Positions 17,077-27,253 are shown, counted from the stretch's first letter. The stretch: 64,000 nucleotides of DNA from Fibrobacter sp. (GCA_024398935.1 JAKSIH010000014.1:1-64000), one strand, 5' to 3'. Translations and numbers: made by a program. Notes: a model not told the origin generated them from the letters alone.

Positions 17077-17970
17077 TTACTTCTGATTTTGCTTACGGCC
17101 AACATTCTTGAAATCGGGCAAAAGCTTTACGCAGTTGGTATCTGCAGGAGCCTTCCGATAAAGTTTCAGTTCCTTGGTAAAGAACCCTTCCGCCTTTGCA
17201 GAAATGGTCCAGCGGCTCCCTGCAGGACACCCGCCCACCTCTTTTCGCAATTCCGCGGTAAACTTGCTGGAGGACACGCTATAGTCGAAGAAATCCGACT
17301 GCATAGGCGAATCAAGGCCAAGCGCCGAAGCATCGCCAACCGACTTACTACGGTTAAAATAGGTCTTCTGCGCCACGACATAGTCCGTAGCCCGTTTTTC
17401 CAGGTCCATGATTTTCTTGGCGGGAATCTTCTTTGATGGGCCGCAGGCCACGGCAATAACAACCGCAACGAGAACTATACCCGCAAATACGCCACCAGCG
17501 ATCGCATAGACCTTTAGCGGGACACTCTTTAATTTTAGCAGGAAAGCAGAAGGCGTCCCCGGCACAGAGGCTTCTCCGCCCCATTTCAAGAGCTTAATCC
17601 GGGTCAGGCAGGAACAAAGGAGCACAGGCTTGACAAAGCCAAAAATGGCAAGTCCCAAAAGAATCACCGCCAAGGTTACCAGAAGGGGAACGCAAACATG
17701 GGCAAAGGAAAGAAGTCCCTCGCTAGGCATCATTCCCTTCGCCACTTTCAACTGTTCCAGCAGTTCCTTATGGCCCGAAATGTTACTGACCGCAAGGCGA
17801 CCCGTAAAGCTATCGTACAGGGCTAGACCATCTTTTACCATTCCCTGGGCTAAAGGAAGAAGTCCCGTCAGGAGATGGTTCACCACAATGGATATGGTCA
17901 GGAACACCGTTCCCAGGATAGTGAAACAGGCGCTTATGAACCTTCCGGTTCTTGCAGGAGTCAGCCCCAT
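17077..17970 (-). CDS. Membrane protein with pilin-like C-terminal domain
   Basis: The roughly 297 residues contain hydrophobic segments near 14-38, 92-118 and 158-180, and a C-terminal extracytoplasmic part starting at a KIMDLEKRATDYVVAQKTYF segment. It continues with SVGDASALGL, FFDYSVSSSKFTAELRKEVGGCPAGSRWTI. Helix-tyrosine followed by short strands with a Cys pattern is like the C-terminal region of Fibrobacter type IV pilin-like proteins, but no prepilin peptidase site is present. Start is ATG 17970, overlapping the upstream stop (TGATG); GTG 17973 is the alternative. It is coupled to the LplT-Aas fusion gene, suggesting an envelope role. No known family assigned. Confidence 0.6.
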   Translation of the reverse strand: MGLTPARTGRFISACFTILGTVFLTISIVVNHLLTGLLPLAQGMVKDGLALYDSFTGRLAVSNISGHKELLEQLKVAKGMMPSEGLLSFAHVCVPLLVTLAVILLGLAIFGFVKPVLLCSCLTRIKLLKWGGEASVPGTPSAFLLKLKSVPLKVYAIAGGVFAGIVLVAVVIAVACGPSKKIPAKKIMDLEKRATDYVVAQKTYFNRSKSVGDASALGLDSPMQSDFFDYSVSSSKFTAELRKEVGGCPAGSRWTISAKAEGFFTKELKLYRKAPADTNCVKLLPDFKNVGRKQNQK

Positions 17971-20900
17971 CACTTGATTCCCACCAGTTCTCTTGCAACT
18001 TTTTTCGCAGTGGTAAAGTCAGCCTTGCCGGACCCAAGCTTAGGCACCTTCTCCACCTTAAAGGCAAGGGAGGGTAGCATGATCGGCGGGAAATCCGATG
18101 CACGGAGTTCCGAGAGAATCTGTGCAGGTTCCTTTTCTCCCTGATACAAAAGGACAATCTTTTCGCCCTTTGCGGCATCGGGAATCGTCGTCACCAGATA
18201 GTCGCACCCTTCAAGGACTGGGGTATCCTGAATTTTCTTTTCCACAGCACCAAGGCTCACCATCTCTCCGCCCAACTTCGCAAAACGGCTATAGCGGTCC
18301 ACGATAGTCAGGAACCCGTCGCTATCCAGCTTGCCCTTATCGCCAGTACGATAGTAGCGGATGCCATCCTTCTTTACGATTACGCTATCGGTACGGTCCG
18401 GATCCTTCAGGTAGCCCTTCATTACCTGGCACCCGCCAATGAGAATCATGCCGGCTTCTCCCACGGGAAGCGGTTCGTTGGTATCCGGATCCACGATCAG
18501 GAACTGCGTTCCCGGAAGAGCCATACCCACGGTTCCAGGCTTGTTGTTCACAAGCATTGTCGTGTAGTCGTTCCTCAGGGTATTTTCACTGTTCACGGAT
18601 GCCACCGGGGCTGTTTCCGTACAGCCATAACCTTCCCAGATTTCCTTACCGAACTTCAGGCGGAATGCATTGGTCAGCTCAGGGCGAAGAGCCTCGGCAC
18701 CGGCAATGATGATTCGCACATACTTAAACACCAGGGGATGCACATAGCGGCTTACGGTAAAGGCTCGAAGGAATGTAGGCGTTGCCACAAGGCATGTCAC
18801 ATGGAACTCTGCGCAGACCCTTGCCATGGTCTTTACATCCGTCGGGTCCGCCACCGCAACGATGGGGCATCCTTCCACAAGATTCAGGAGAGTCGTCACC
18901 GTGAGGCCAAAGCTATGGAACAGGGGTAGTTCCGAAAGCATGACATCGCCTCGGCAAATGTTCAGGATACAGGCCAGCTGGTGCATATTCCCGATCATGT
19001 TGCGATGGGTAAGTTCAATGCCCTTCGGGGTTCCTTCCGAACCGGAACTAAAAACAATGACGGCGTTATCATCAAGCTTTGTCCGTTTCAGGAACAGGAA
19101 CTTCACCAGCCATGTGGGAATAACCGCACAGAGAATCAGGAAGAACGCGATCTTTGCCTTCGGGATTTCCTTCATCAGGTCTTCCGCATACAGCAGGCGG
19201 ACCTTGTTCGAGGCAACCTGGCTATAGTCAGAGCCCCTCCCCTTCAGCTTTTCGACAAACATGCGGCTCGTAATGACCGTGGTAACTTCCGCCCGTTCAC
19301 AGCAGAACTTTACCGTATCCACCGAGGATGTATAATTCAGGTTCACATTTGTCTTGCCAAGAGTCCAGAGGGCTAAGTTAACAATGACTCCTGCAGGACT
19401 TGGCGGCAGCATGATGCCCACATTCTGTTCTGCCTTTCCAAGCTTTTTCTTCAGGAGGCCACGGAACCCCATCACGGCGCCAATAAGTTTATAGCCAGAG
19501 AAGTGAGCCCCTTCCGGACTGTAGATTGCAGGTCCATTCTTCACAAAAGTCTTGCAGGTCCTAAGCCAGGTCTCTGCAATAGGCTTGTTGAAATTCGTCG
19601 AATAGGACCAAGCCTCAATGGAAATTTTACGCACGATGTCGCGAACCTTGTCCGGATCCGTATCCGCGGAAATGGATTCTCCAAAGGCCACCACCACCGT
19701 ACGGTCCACGGCGGACGCATACATGTCCGACCCGCTGTAACTGAAGTTCGTCCCCCACAGCCCCTGGATATAGAACGGAACAATGGACGCCTCCGTACCT
19801 TCCACAGCGGAGGAATAGTCTATATGGAAAGGCTCCACATGGGGAGACTTGGACACTTCTCCCGTGGGAAAAATGACCACGGCCTTCCCCGCAAGCAAGG
19901 CTTCGTGAATCTTATCCATGGCAGGCTTGGGATTGCGGGTATCGATTCGGATCATGCCTAGGCGCTTAAGGATTGCACGCAGGTACCACTTTTCAAAATG
20001 GTCCTTGTTGCTTGCAATGCACAGAGGCCTTGGAGACGCCATCTGGATCATGGCCCAGTCGATAAAGCTATGATGGTTTCCGACTAAAAGAATCGGGCCT
20101 TCGCTCGGAATATTCTGGACACCCACCACATGAATCTTGTAGCGGGAAAAGGCTAGACGCAGGACGGAACGGACCAGAGCCTGGGGCAGGTTGGAGATGG
20201 TCCACACAAAAACTACAAGGGAAACGACTGCGATACCGAGGAAATAAAGGCGATGGTCCAGGGCTGTATGGGAGACCATGGCGGAATAGACAAACAGGAA
20301 CACGATTAGGACCAGTGCCTGGATCATATTGGCAAAGGCAAGGACGGAACCGGAATTGTTCGGACGGGTGTTATACTGCAACAGCGCATTTACGGGTACC
20401 AGGTACATGCCTCCGAAAAATCCGGTCAGGGAATAAAGGACAATCAAGGCAACCGGCGCATTCATAAACGGCAACAGGAGCATACAGATCGAAACGCCGA
20501 TCATGCCCATGGGAATAAAGCCCGTCTCGATGAAATCGCGGGAACGGCTAGCAGCAAAGATGGACCCCACCATGAGGCCTGCCACAGCAAACATCATGTA
20601 GTCCTGGAACATGTTGATGACCCTTGAGCCAGAAACATCCTGGAATACAAGCACAAAAACCTGGGCAACCGCCCAGAACATGGCCAAAGCAATGATGGAA
20701 GCCCTAAGGGAAGGAACACGCCATCCAAGGCTCAGGTGCTTTTTCACCTTGGACATATTCAGGTTCCTGTTTTCGTACTTCACATTCGGAACCAGGAAAC
20801 TCGCCACCGTGCCAAGAACGCTGACACCCGTAAGAATCCATGGAATAACGATTGAATGGGAAGTGATATGATGTACCGCCGCATAGGAAACCAGCTCATC

Positions 20901-21401
20901 AAGATGAATCAGGTTTACCCCGACCACAACAAGCCAGGATGCACTGATAAGACCGACCAGACTGAATATCTGCAAAAAGGCGTTGGCATAGCTTAAATTT
21001 CGTACGCCAAACATTTCCTTCATAATGCCATACTTCGCAGCGCTATGGATGGCAAAACCGCAACTCAGTCCAATGGAGAGCCAGAAGGCGACCCGAGGGC
21101 AGCCGCAGGTCACAAGGACCGACTGCGCCACCACAAACAAGGTCATCATAAGCGAAGACCAGGCCATTACCCGCTTCTTCGAAAAACGGTTGCTGAAGAA
21201 TCCCGCAAAAAAGACCGTCAGCACAAAAGGGGCCAGGAAGAAAATCTGCAGCATAAAATTCTGCCAGGTCTGGCCGCTAGCCACATCCGAAAAGGACCCG
21301 GACAAAATCTTCTGGGCATAAATAAACACTCCCATCTGGACAAATGTTGTTGCCAGAATGGACATAAAATATCGGAAGGCACCCTTAGTTTTCCACATCA
21401 T
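17970..21401 (-). CDS. LplT-Aas fusion: lysophospholipid transporter, acyltransferase and acyl-ACP synthetase
   Basis: The 1143 residues join three functions. Residues 1-405 are an MFS transporter with about 12 membrane helices (LplT-like). Residues about 415-620 are a PlsC acyltransferase with the HxxxxD motif (H443-D448 in NHHSFIDW) and a FPTGEVS segment. Residues about 650-1143 are an AMP-forming acyl-ACP synthetase with VIVFSSGSEGTPKG and a YRTGDKGKLDSDGF segment. Together they would flip lysophospholipid inward and reacylate it, as E. coli LplT and Aas do with separate proteins. The start ATG at 21401 has GAGG upstream. The following membrane-protein gene is translationally coupled. Confidence 0.9.
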   Translation of the reverse strand: MMWKTKGAFRYFMSILATTFVQMGVFIYAQKILSGSFSDVASGQTWQNFMLQIFFLAPFVLTVFFAGFFSNRFSKKRVMAWSSLMMTLFVVAQSVLVTCGCPRVAFWLSIGLSCGFAIHSAAKYGIMKEMFGVRNLSYANAFLQIFSLVGLISASWLVVVGVNLIHLDELVSYAAVHHITSHSIVIPWILTGVSVLGTVASFLVPNVKYENRNLNMSKVKKHLSLGWRVPSLRASIIALAMFWAVAQVFVLVFQDVSGSRVINMFQDYMMFAVAGLMVGSIFAASRSRDFIETGFIPMGMIGVSICMLLLPFMNAPVALIVLYSLTGFFGGMYLVPVNALLQYNTRPNNSGSVLAFANMIQALVLIVFLFVYSAMVSHTALDHRLYFLGIAVVSLVVFVWTISNLPQALVRSVLRLAFSRYKIHVVGVQNIPSEGPILLVGNHHSFIDWAMIQMASPRPLCIASNKDHFEKWYLRAILKRLGMIRIDTRNPKPAMDKIHEALLAGKAVVIFPTGEVSKSPHVEPFHIDYSSAVEGTEASIVPFYIQGLWGTNFSYSGSDMYASAVDRTVVVAFGESISADTDPDKVRDIVRKISIEAWSYSTNFNKPIAETWLRTCKTFVKNGPAIYSPEGAHFSGYKLIGAVMGFRGLLKKKLGKAEQNVGIMLPPSPAGVIVNLALWTLGKTNVNLNYTSSVDTVKFCCERAEVTTVITSRMFVEKLKGRGSDYSQVASNKVRLLYAEDLMKEIPKAKIAFFLILCAVIPTWLVKFLFLKRTKLDDNAVIVFSSGSEGTPKGIELTHRNMIGNMHQLACILNICRGDVMLSELPLFHSFGLTVTTLLNLVEGCPIVAVADPTDVKTMARVCAEFHVTCLVATPTFLRAFTVSRYVHPLVFKYVRIIIAGAEALRPELTNAFRLKFGKEIWEGYGCTETAPVASVNSENTLRNDYTTMLVNNKPGTVGMALPGTQFLIVDPDTNEPLPVGEAGMILIGGCQVMKGYLKDPDRTDSVIVKKDGIRYYRTGDKGKLDSDGFLTIVDRYSRFAKLGGEMVSLGAVEKKIQDTPVLEGCDYLVTTIPDAAKGEKIVLLYQGEKEPAQILSELRASDFPPIMLPSLAFKVEKVPKLGSGKADFTTAKKVARELVGIK

Positions 21402-21451
21402 AGCCTCATCTATTGTAGCGATTTCCTCAATATTAGTTTTTTAGAAAAACG

Positions 21452-22801
21452 CTACTGAATCAATTTTTCCAAATCCGCAATTTTCTTGGGAATATCCGCA
21501 GAAATATTGTCAAAGCCCGTTTTCGTAATGAGAAGGTCATCCTCTATGCGAATGCCTATTTTCCCAGCGAAACGCTTTCCCTCAAAAATTCCGGAAAATT
21601 CGCCGTAAAGCCCCGGTTCGCAGGAAATCAGCATGCCGGGCTGCAGCACCACATCCAGCGACCTGGATTCTGGACTTCCCTCATGAATCTGCTCTCCGAT
21701 AAAGTGGCTTACGCCATGGGGACGAACATCGTAGAGCAACTTGTACTTGCCCCGGGCCCCTTTCACAAGCCGTTCTTCCAGGGCATTCACAATAAAATTC
21801 CAGGGGACCATTCCAATTTCCTTGAGGGAAACCCCAGGACGAACAAACTTCTGATATTCCGTCTGGGCATCCAGCACGATTTCGTACAACATTTTCTGCA
21901 AGGGATTGAACTTTCCGCCTACAGGAATGGTTCGGGAGATATCACTATGCAGGGACCCCATGCGAATACCAAAATCAAGCAATACCAGGTCCCCCTGTTC
22001 AAGAGGTTCATCCTTCTTCACATAGTGAAGACAGCAGGCGTTTTCGCCTCCGGCAACAATCGTAGGAAACGCCAGGTCCCCATCGCTGCGGCGCTGCATC
22101 TCGTAATCCAGGGCAAGTCCCAGCTGGCGTTCGTTTGTCAGGTGGGATAATTCGCCAAGGACCTTCCGGAATGCCTCGTCCGTTACCATCTGAGCCCTGC
22201 GGGCATCCAGAATCCGTTCATTTTCCAGAGGCAGGCGCAGTTTCCAGTGTTTGTCCGCACAGCTTTTCAAGGTAACACCTGTTCCCTTCAGCGCCTTCTG
22301 CATTTCCTTTCTGAAGAAATCGTTGTGGTCCCCCTTAAACTTCTCGAAATAGTAGGCATAGGCCACTCCACCTGCGGGAATCTTTTTCGCACGGGCAACA
22401 ATAGTATCCCACAGTTCTTCCTCCGGACGGACATCGTCAATACCTGTCACCCTGGAAATTTCAGCGTCATCTTCCAGATATCCCAGCCGTTTTCCGTTCC
22501 AGAACTCCCTAAAAGGGTCCTTACGGGGAACAAAGAGTATTTCCGCCCCATCCCTGGGATCTAGAAGCAGGTAACAGGAGGCCTGGTTTACGCCCGTCAG
22601 GTACAGGAAGGCGGGTTCCTGCATGAAACGGGTAAAGGTCTGGGCAAAGGCCTCCTCCCCACCCGGGTCCATCGGCATCCCCGCAAAGACGCAGAAGGAA
22701 TCCAGTTCCTTGAGCATGGCCTTACGGCGTCTTTTGTACAAATTTTTGGAATTGTAGTTCGGAGCGGACAAAAACACCTGGGAATAAGGAGAAATCTTCA
22801 T
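21452..22801 (-). CDS. Xaa-Pro aminopeptidase (M24B)
   Basis: The 449-residue cytoplasmic metallopeptidase removes an N-terminal residue before proline. It has an AMP_N-type N-terminal domain (about 1-170) and a pita-bread fold with the five metal ligands in LLDFGIRMGSLHSDISRT, HGVSHFIGEQIHE, SCEPGLYGE and IRIEDDLLIT. The start was placed at ATG 22801 (MKISPYSQ) because AGAGG lies just before it and a normal AMP_N start follows; an upstream in-frame ATG at 22834 lacks a ribosome-binding site. It lies 50 bases upstream of the LplT-Aas start on the same strand. Confidence 0.9.
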   Translation of the reverse strand: MKISPYSQVFLSAPNYNSKNLYKRRRKAMLKELDSFCVFAGMPMDPGGEEAFAQTFTRFMQEPAFLYLTGVNQASCYLLLDPRDGAEILFVPRKDPFREFWNGKRLGYLEDDAEISRVTGIDDVRPEEELWDTIVARAKKIPAGGVAYAYYFEKFKGDHNDFFRKEMQKALKGTGVTLKSCADKHWKLRLPLENERILDARRAQMVTDEAFRKVLGELSHLTNERQLGLALDYEMQRRSDGDLAFPTIVAGGENACCLHYVKKDEPLEQGDLVLLDFGIRMGSLHSDISRTIPVGGKFNPLQKMLYEIVLDAQTEYQKFVRPGVSLKEIGMVPWNFIVNALEERLVKGARGKYKLLYDVRPHGVSHFIGEQIHEGSPESRSLDVVLQPGMLISCEPGLYGEFSGIFEGKRFAGKIGIRIEDDLLITKTGFDNISADIPKKIADLEKLIQ

Positions 22802-22955
22802 TTTTTTACCTCTTTCAATGTAAAAATTAGGCATTCCTGGGGTAAATATGCATAAACAGATCCGATTTCGCTCTATTTTTTACTTTTTTTTCACATTCTT
22901 TTTCTTTTAGTTATATATATTTTAGCCATCACAGACTAGAATGGAGCCTGAACAA

Positions 22956-23276
22956 ATGTCTCTTTTGAAAAATTGGAAATTGATCCTTGCAACCATGACA
23001 GTTGCCATGTTTACTGCTTGCGCCGGTTCTAACGGCGGTTCTGACGACGATTATTCCTCTGACGACGAATCCTCCGTCGAAGCATCCTCCGAAAACAGCG
23101 GTGCCAAGGCCGCAGCAAAGAAGAAGGAACCTCCCAAGGAAGTCATCGACGAAAACAAGCTGAAGAAGACCGAACAGGAAGCTACAGCTATCAACGAAGA
23201 CAACCACAAGCTCCGCAAGGAAATCTTCGACGCCAAGAACAAGCTTGGCATGTCTACCGCCGAAGATGCAGAATAG
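22956..23276 (+). CDS. Small charged lipoprotein
   Basis: The 106-residue product starts MSLLKNWKLI and has a lipobox (MFTAC) at residues 18-22, followed by an Asp/Ser-rich stretch, a Lys-rich stretch and a helical C-terminus (NEDNHKLRKEIFDAKNKLG). ATG 22956 is preferred over ATG 22941 because GGAG sits at the right distance. The gene precedes phoH by 18 bases. No known family; possibly a Braun-like or spacer lipoprotein, but that is a guess. Confidence 0.75.
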   Translation: MSLLKNWKLILATMTVAMFTACAGSNGGSDDDYSSDDESSVEASSENSGAKAAAKKKEPPKEVIDENKLKKTEQEATAINEDNHKLRKEIFDAKNKLGMSTAEDAE

Positions 23277-23294
23277 TCGGCGCAGAATAACTGA

Positions 23295-24248
23295 ATGAGC
23301 GAAACACAGCGCTATTCTATATCAGACGACCTGAAACGAATCATTTCAGGCGAGAATGAAACGGTTTTCCGATTGCTGGAGAGCCGTTTTTCCGTTGAAA
23401 TACAGACTAGGCTCCCTGGTCTTACCCTTGTGGCCCGGGAAAACGGCGATATTCCCGGAGTCTTCGCAGTCCTGGACCAGCTGAAGATGGCCGCCCGCAA
23501 CGGAGACGCCATTACGTCAAAGCGGGTTGAGCGGCTACTTGGCCCGGCGGAGCTTTCCGGTCCGGCCGCCGGCGACGGGATTCCCACGACGCCCGTTTTT
23601 CGCAACCGTTTCGGCGTTTCCGTATTCGCAAAGACCAAGGCCCAGGCTGAACTGGTCAAGGCGGTCGAAAAGAACGATATCATATTTGCAAAGGGGCCTG
23701 CAGGTACAGGAAAGACCTTTCTTGCGGTAACCCTTGCCGTCGCAAGCCTGGAACGCCACGAAGCAGAACGGATCTGCCTAGTACGCCCGGCGGTGGAAGC
23801 AGGCGAATCCCTAGGTTACCTGCCCGGTGACCTGAAGGAAAAGATTGCCCCCTACCTGCGCCCAATCCAGGACAGCCTTTCGGAACTTCTTCCCGCAGAA
23901 AAGCTCCGCCGTTACGAGGAAACAGGCGCCATCGAGGTCGCCCCCCTCGCCTACATGCGAGGTCGCACCCTTAAGCGCGCCTTCATCATCCTAGACGAAG
24001 CCCAGAACACCACTCCGGAACAGATGAAAATGTTCCTCACCCGCCTAGGTCCCCACAGCAAGGCAATCATCACTGGTGACGCCACCCAGGTGGATTTAGC
24101 AAAGGGCCAAAAATCCGGGCTGACACACGCCATGAAGATCCTCAACGGAATCCGTGGAATCGCGCAAATCGACTTTACTGCAACGGATGTTCTTAGACAC
24201 CATCTCGTAAAAGACATTCTGCTCGCCTACGAGCAAAAGGATAAGTAA
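23295..24248 (+). CDS. phoH: PhoH-like ATPase
   Basis: The 317 residues contain an N-terminal KH-like extension (1-100) and the PhoH ATPase domain with Walker A GPAGTGKT (134-141), [23 protein letters not shown], Walker [10 protein letters not shown] and TGDATQVDL. PhoH proteins are RNA-linked ATPases usually encoded with pgpH and ybeY, and here pgpH follows after 2 bases. The start shows no Shine-Dalgarno, so translation may be coupled to the lipoprotein gene. Confidence 0.92.
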   Translation: MSETQRYSISDDLKRIISGENETVFRLLESRFSVEIQTRLPGLTLVARENGDIPGVFAVLDQLKMAARNGDAITSKRVERLLGPAELSGPAAGDGIPTTPVFRNRFGVSVFAKTKAQAELVKAVEKNDIIFAKGPAGTGKTFLAVTLAVASLERHEAERICLVRPAVEAGESLGYLPGDLKEKIAPYLRPIQDSLSELLPAEKLRRYEETGAIEVAPLAYMRGRTLKRAFIILDEAQNTTPEQMKMFLTRLGPHSKAIITGDATQVDLAKGQKSGLTHAMKILNGIRGIAQIDFTATDVLRHHLVKDILLAYEQKDK

Positions 24249-24250
24249 GA

Positions 24251-26551
24251 ATGAAAAAGAAACAGATGAAATTTCACCTCGCCATTGGCTGGGTGCTTAT
24301 CGTAATCGCGGCCCTCTTTCTGTTTCATGACAAGAACATCGCCATCCAGGCGGAGCTCCCGTACCTAGGCCAGGCAAGCCCCAAGGCTTATATCGCCCCC
24401 TTCAACTTTGACGTTCCGAAAACAGAGCAGGAACTGGAAATCGAGCGCAACCGCGCCGCGGAAAAGGTAAACGCGATCTTCGAATACCGCGAATCCGAGA
24501 CCAAGCGACTTTCCGATGATTTCAGGAACTTCATGCAGAAGCTGAATCAGTATTCCAGCCTTCAGCACCAGATTAGCGCAGCAAGCAATTCCGACAACAC
24601 GGATTCAACCCTGCAGTACAAGGTCGCAAAAGCTGGAAAGTTGCACGACTCCCTGAAGGACAAGATTTCTACGACGGCTATCCGCTACCTAAGTCAAAGT
24701 TCCAAGGCCAGGGATTCCCTGCTGGCGGAATACGACCGCATGCTGGAACGAGGCATATCCGACACCTACCTGGCCCCCAGCGAAGCCGCCCTCCAGATTT
24801 ACAAGAACAACTTCAACAAGAAAAACGCAAAGTGGATCATTTACCCCCACTCTAACGTCATCCTTTTCAAGGAAAACGAAAAGTTAAACATAGATGTATC
24901 CAACATGCAGTACATCTACCAGCGGGCGGACGAGGCACTGGCCATTCTCCAGGAAAAATTCCCTTCGGAACAGGGACTCCATAGCGCATTCTACGAAACG
25001 CTTTGCGTGTTTGCCTTCCCGAACATTTTCTACCTGGAAAAGGAAACGAATGCAAGCCGGGAAGAAGCCCGCAACAAGGTCTCCCCCATCAAGGGTAAAA
25101 TTCCCCGCGGCATGGAAATCGTAGCTTTGGGAGCTCCCGTCACCAAGGACATTCTCGAGAAAATCGAGGCCCTGCAAAACGCACTACAGTCCGAAGAAAA
25201 TTCCAGGACATTCACTGCGCTCTACGGAAATGCCCTCCTACTGACCATCATCCTGACCTTCTTCATCCTCTATTTCCTGAATACTCCTTCCCGAGGAATC
25301 TTCAAGAATCCCAGACAGTTGTGGAGCCTCGTATTTATCGTTTTGCTCCAGCTATTATCCTTCTGGGTCGTCCATCGTTTTTCCGCCGCTGTTTCCCAGC
25401 TGGAACTGGAAATATCCATCATCCACGGAAACCCGAATTTTGAATTCATGTGGCTTTACCCGTTCACCCTGGCTCCGGTAACGGCAACCGTGCTATACGA
25501 TAGAAAAATCGGTTTGGCCTTCGCAGCAATTTCTTCCCTCATATTCGGAATCCTGATAGGCTTTGACCTTGCAGCGACAATCTGCGCATTTGCGATTACC
25601 TATGCGACAACCGTACCCCTGGCAAGAATGCGCTACCGCGTGCAGTTCCTCTGGAGCATTCTCACGGGAATCATCGCAACGGCGGCGGCAATTTCCGTGA
25701 TGCTCCTGCTCCGCAACCGGTTCTCCTTCGAGGCGTTCTACCAGAACCTTATTGCAGGATCCGTCAACGTGGTCATCTGCACGGCACTGGCTTCCGTCCT
25801 GCTGGTTCACCTGATGGAACGCATTTTCGGAATCACCACCGTGCTTACCCTCATGGAAATGTCGGACTTCAACCGTCCCGCACTGAAGCGAATTTCCGAA
25901 ATCGCACCGGGGACATTCCACCACAGCATCCAGGTTTCCAACCTTGCCGAAAAAGTGGCCGATTGCATTGGAGCAAACTCCCTATTGGTCCGCGTCATGG
26001 CCCTATACCACGATATCGGCAAGACCATGCGCCCGGAATATTTTACGGAAAACCAGAAACAAGGCGTTAACCCGCACAACAATCTTGACCCCCAGCAGTC
26101 CGCAAAGATTATCGTGGACCATGTGGAAAAGGGTGCAACCCTGGCCCAGGAATACAACATCCCGGACCTGGTGGCGGCAGGCATCCGGGAACACCACGGA
26201 TCTTCCATCATCCAGTTCTTCTATCATAAGGCCCAGGAACTGGCGCAAGAAAAGGGGATTGACGCCCCGAAGGTCGAAGACTTCAGTTACAAGGGTCCAA
26301 AGCCCCAAAGCAAGGAAACGGCAATCCTTATGCTGGCAGACATTATCGAGGCAACTAGCCGCTCCATGACAGACACCTCCCCCGAAGCCCTGTCCGCCAT
26401 GATCAACAAGACGATTCAGGGACGCTATATAGAAGGCCAGTTCAACGAAAGCAATCTGAGTATCAAGGAACTTTCCAAGCTTGAAAAGGCATTCCTCAAC
26501 AGCCTGGACGGCACTTACCACACCCGAGTAAAATACCCGGGACAGAAATAA
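24251..26551 (+). CDS. pgpH: 7TM-HD membrane phosphohydrolase (PgpH-like)
   Basis: The 766 residues have one N-terminal membrane helix (about 9-25), a 7TMR-HDED extracytoplasmic domain (about 45-310), a block of about seven membrane helices (about 325-530) and a cytoplasmic HD domain (about 545-745) with [41 protein letters not shown] and [13 protein letters not shown]. Characterised members hydrolyse cyclic di-AMP. The usual next gene, ybeY, is absent; a terminator follows directly. Translation starts at ATG after an AAGGA inside the end of phoH. Confidence 0.9.
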   Translation: MKKKQMKFHLAIGWVLIVIAALFLFHDKNIAIQAELPYLGQASPKAYIAPFNFDVPKTEQELEIERNRAAEKVNAIFEYRESETKRLSDDFRNFMQKLNQYSSLQHQISAASNSDNTDSTLQYKVAKAGKLHDSLKDKISTTAIRYLSQSSKARDSLLAEYDRMLERGISDTYLAPSEAALQIYKNNFNKKNAKWIIYPHSNVILFKENEKLNIDVSNMQYIYQRADEALAILQEKFPSEQGLHSAFYETLCVFAFPNIFYLEKETNASREEARNKVSPIKGKIPRGMEIVALGAPVTKDILEKIEALQNALQSEENSRTFTALYGNALLLTIILTFFILYFLNTPSRGIFKNPRQLWSLVFIVLLQLLSFWVVHRFSAAVSQLELEISIIHGNPNFEFMWLYPFTLAPVTATVLYDRKIGLAFAAISSLIFGILIGFDLAATICAFAITYATTVPLARMRYRVQFLWSILTGIIATAAAISVMLLLRNRFSFEAFYQNLIAGSVNVVICTALASVLLVHLMERIFGITTVLTLMEMSDFNRPALKRISEIAPGTFHHSIQVSNLAEKVADCIGANSLLVRVMALYHDIGKTMRPEYFTENQKQGVNPHNNLDPQQSAKIIVDHVEKGATLAQEYNIPDLVAAGIREHHGSSIIQFFYHKAQELAQEKGIDAPKVEDFSYKGPKPQSKETAILMLADIIEATSRSMTDTSPEALSAMINKTIQGRYIEGQFNESNLSIKELSKLEKAFLNSLDGTYHTRVKYPGQK

Positions 26552-26589
26552 GGGAGCGAGTCCGTTCCTGGAAACATCGAAGCAAGAAG

Positions 26590-26615
26590 CGCGGCCCCAT
26601 GGGTCGCGTTTTTTT
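26590..26615 (+). terminator. Rho-independent terminator of the phoH-pgpH operon
   Basis: CGCGGCCC pairs with GGGTCGCG around a CAT loop (one G-U pair), then seven T. Confidence 0.85.
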
Positions 26616-26645
26616 GAAAAACTTATGTTTTTTCAGCATGTTCCC

Positions 26646-26673
26646 TTGACAAAGCATATAAACTTTGTATATT
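26646..26673 (+). promoter_or_regulatory. Sigma-70-type promoter
   Basis: TTGACA (26646-26651), a 16-bp spacer and TATATT (26668-26673) lie about 40 bases before the small membrane protein gene. It probably drives that gene and the two tRNAs. Confidence 0.75.
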
Positions 26674-26711
26674 TGGCTTCGTAATCGTGAAAACGAGAAT
26701 AGGTAAACCTG

Positions 26712-26951
26712 ATGAAGTTAAACAACATTATCATAGCAGCTGTTGGTGTGGTTTTGTTGATCATCGGATTTATTTGTCTGGCTACCCCCGGTGATTCCAC
26801 CGTAGGCACGGCAAATAGCCCTATTTCTTTGACGGTTGCACCCCTTATTCTCAGCATTGCCTATCTGGTTGTGATTCCCGTTGGGATTCTCTGGAAGGGT
26901 AAGGCTAGCAGAGAAGAAAATAAGGCTGATCTTTCCGAAGATCAGAAATAA
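26712..26951 (+). CDS. Small two-helix membrane protein
   Basis: The 79 residues form two hydrophobic segments (about 5-24 and 43-61) joined by a Gly/Ser/Thr loop, with a charged C-terminal tail (KGKASREENKADLSEDQK). The pattern of a first helix, a short loop, then LTVAPLILSIAYLVVIPVGI recalls the DUF3098 family of small membrane proteins, but the match is weak. It shares a promoter with the following tRNAs, starting 6 bases before tRNA-Val. Function unknown. Confidence 0.65.
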   Translation: MKLNNIIIAAVGVVLLIIGFICLATPGDSTVGTANSPISLTVAPLILSIAYLVVIPVGILWKGKASREENKADLSEDQK

Positions 26952-26956
26952 AAATC

Positions 26957-27031
26957 GGGCGATTAGCTCAGCTGGTTCAGAGCGTCTGCCTTACAAGCAG
27001 AATGTCAGCGGTTCGAATCCGTTATCGCCCA
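26957..27031 (+). tRNA. tRNA-Val (anticodon TAC)
   Basis: Acceptor GGGCGAT/ATCGCCC, D arm GCTC/GAGC, anticodon stem CTGCC/AGCAG-type with loop holding TAC, and T arm around GGTTCGAATCC all fold. Discriminator A, CCA not encoded. Confidence 0.95.
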
Positions 27032-27066
27032 CTACCGAAAGTTCGGCAACGAAAGTTGAAGAATTT

Positions 27067-27142
27067 GGGGTGGTAGCTCAATTTTGGTTAGAGCACCGGC
27101 CTGTCACGCCGGAGGTTGCGAGTTCAAGCCTCGTCTATCCCG
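27067..27142 (+). tRNA. tRNA-Asp (anticodon GTC)
   Basis: Acceptor GGGGTGG pairs with CTATCCC (two G-U), D arm GCTC/GAGC, anticodon stem CCGGC/GCCGG with loop CTGTCAC (GTC), and T arm GCGAG/CTCGT. Discriminator G, CCA not encoded. Confidence 0.95.
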
Positions 27143-27147
27143 CTAAA

Positions 27148-27175
27148 AAGGATCTCTGCAAAGAGGTCCTTTTTT
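27148..27175 (+). terminator. Terminator after the tRNA-Val/tRNA-Asp unit
   Basis: AAGGATCTCT pairs with AGAGGTCCTT (one G-U pair) around GCAA and is followed by T. Confidence 0.85.
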
Positions 27176-27253
27176 GCATACCCCGTTCCCAGGTCCTTTG
27201 GGCATACCCTCATCCCTGTTTCAGCTAGCCGAAACCGTCCCCTCCTTTTCATT

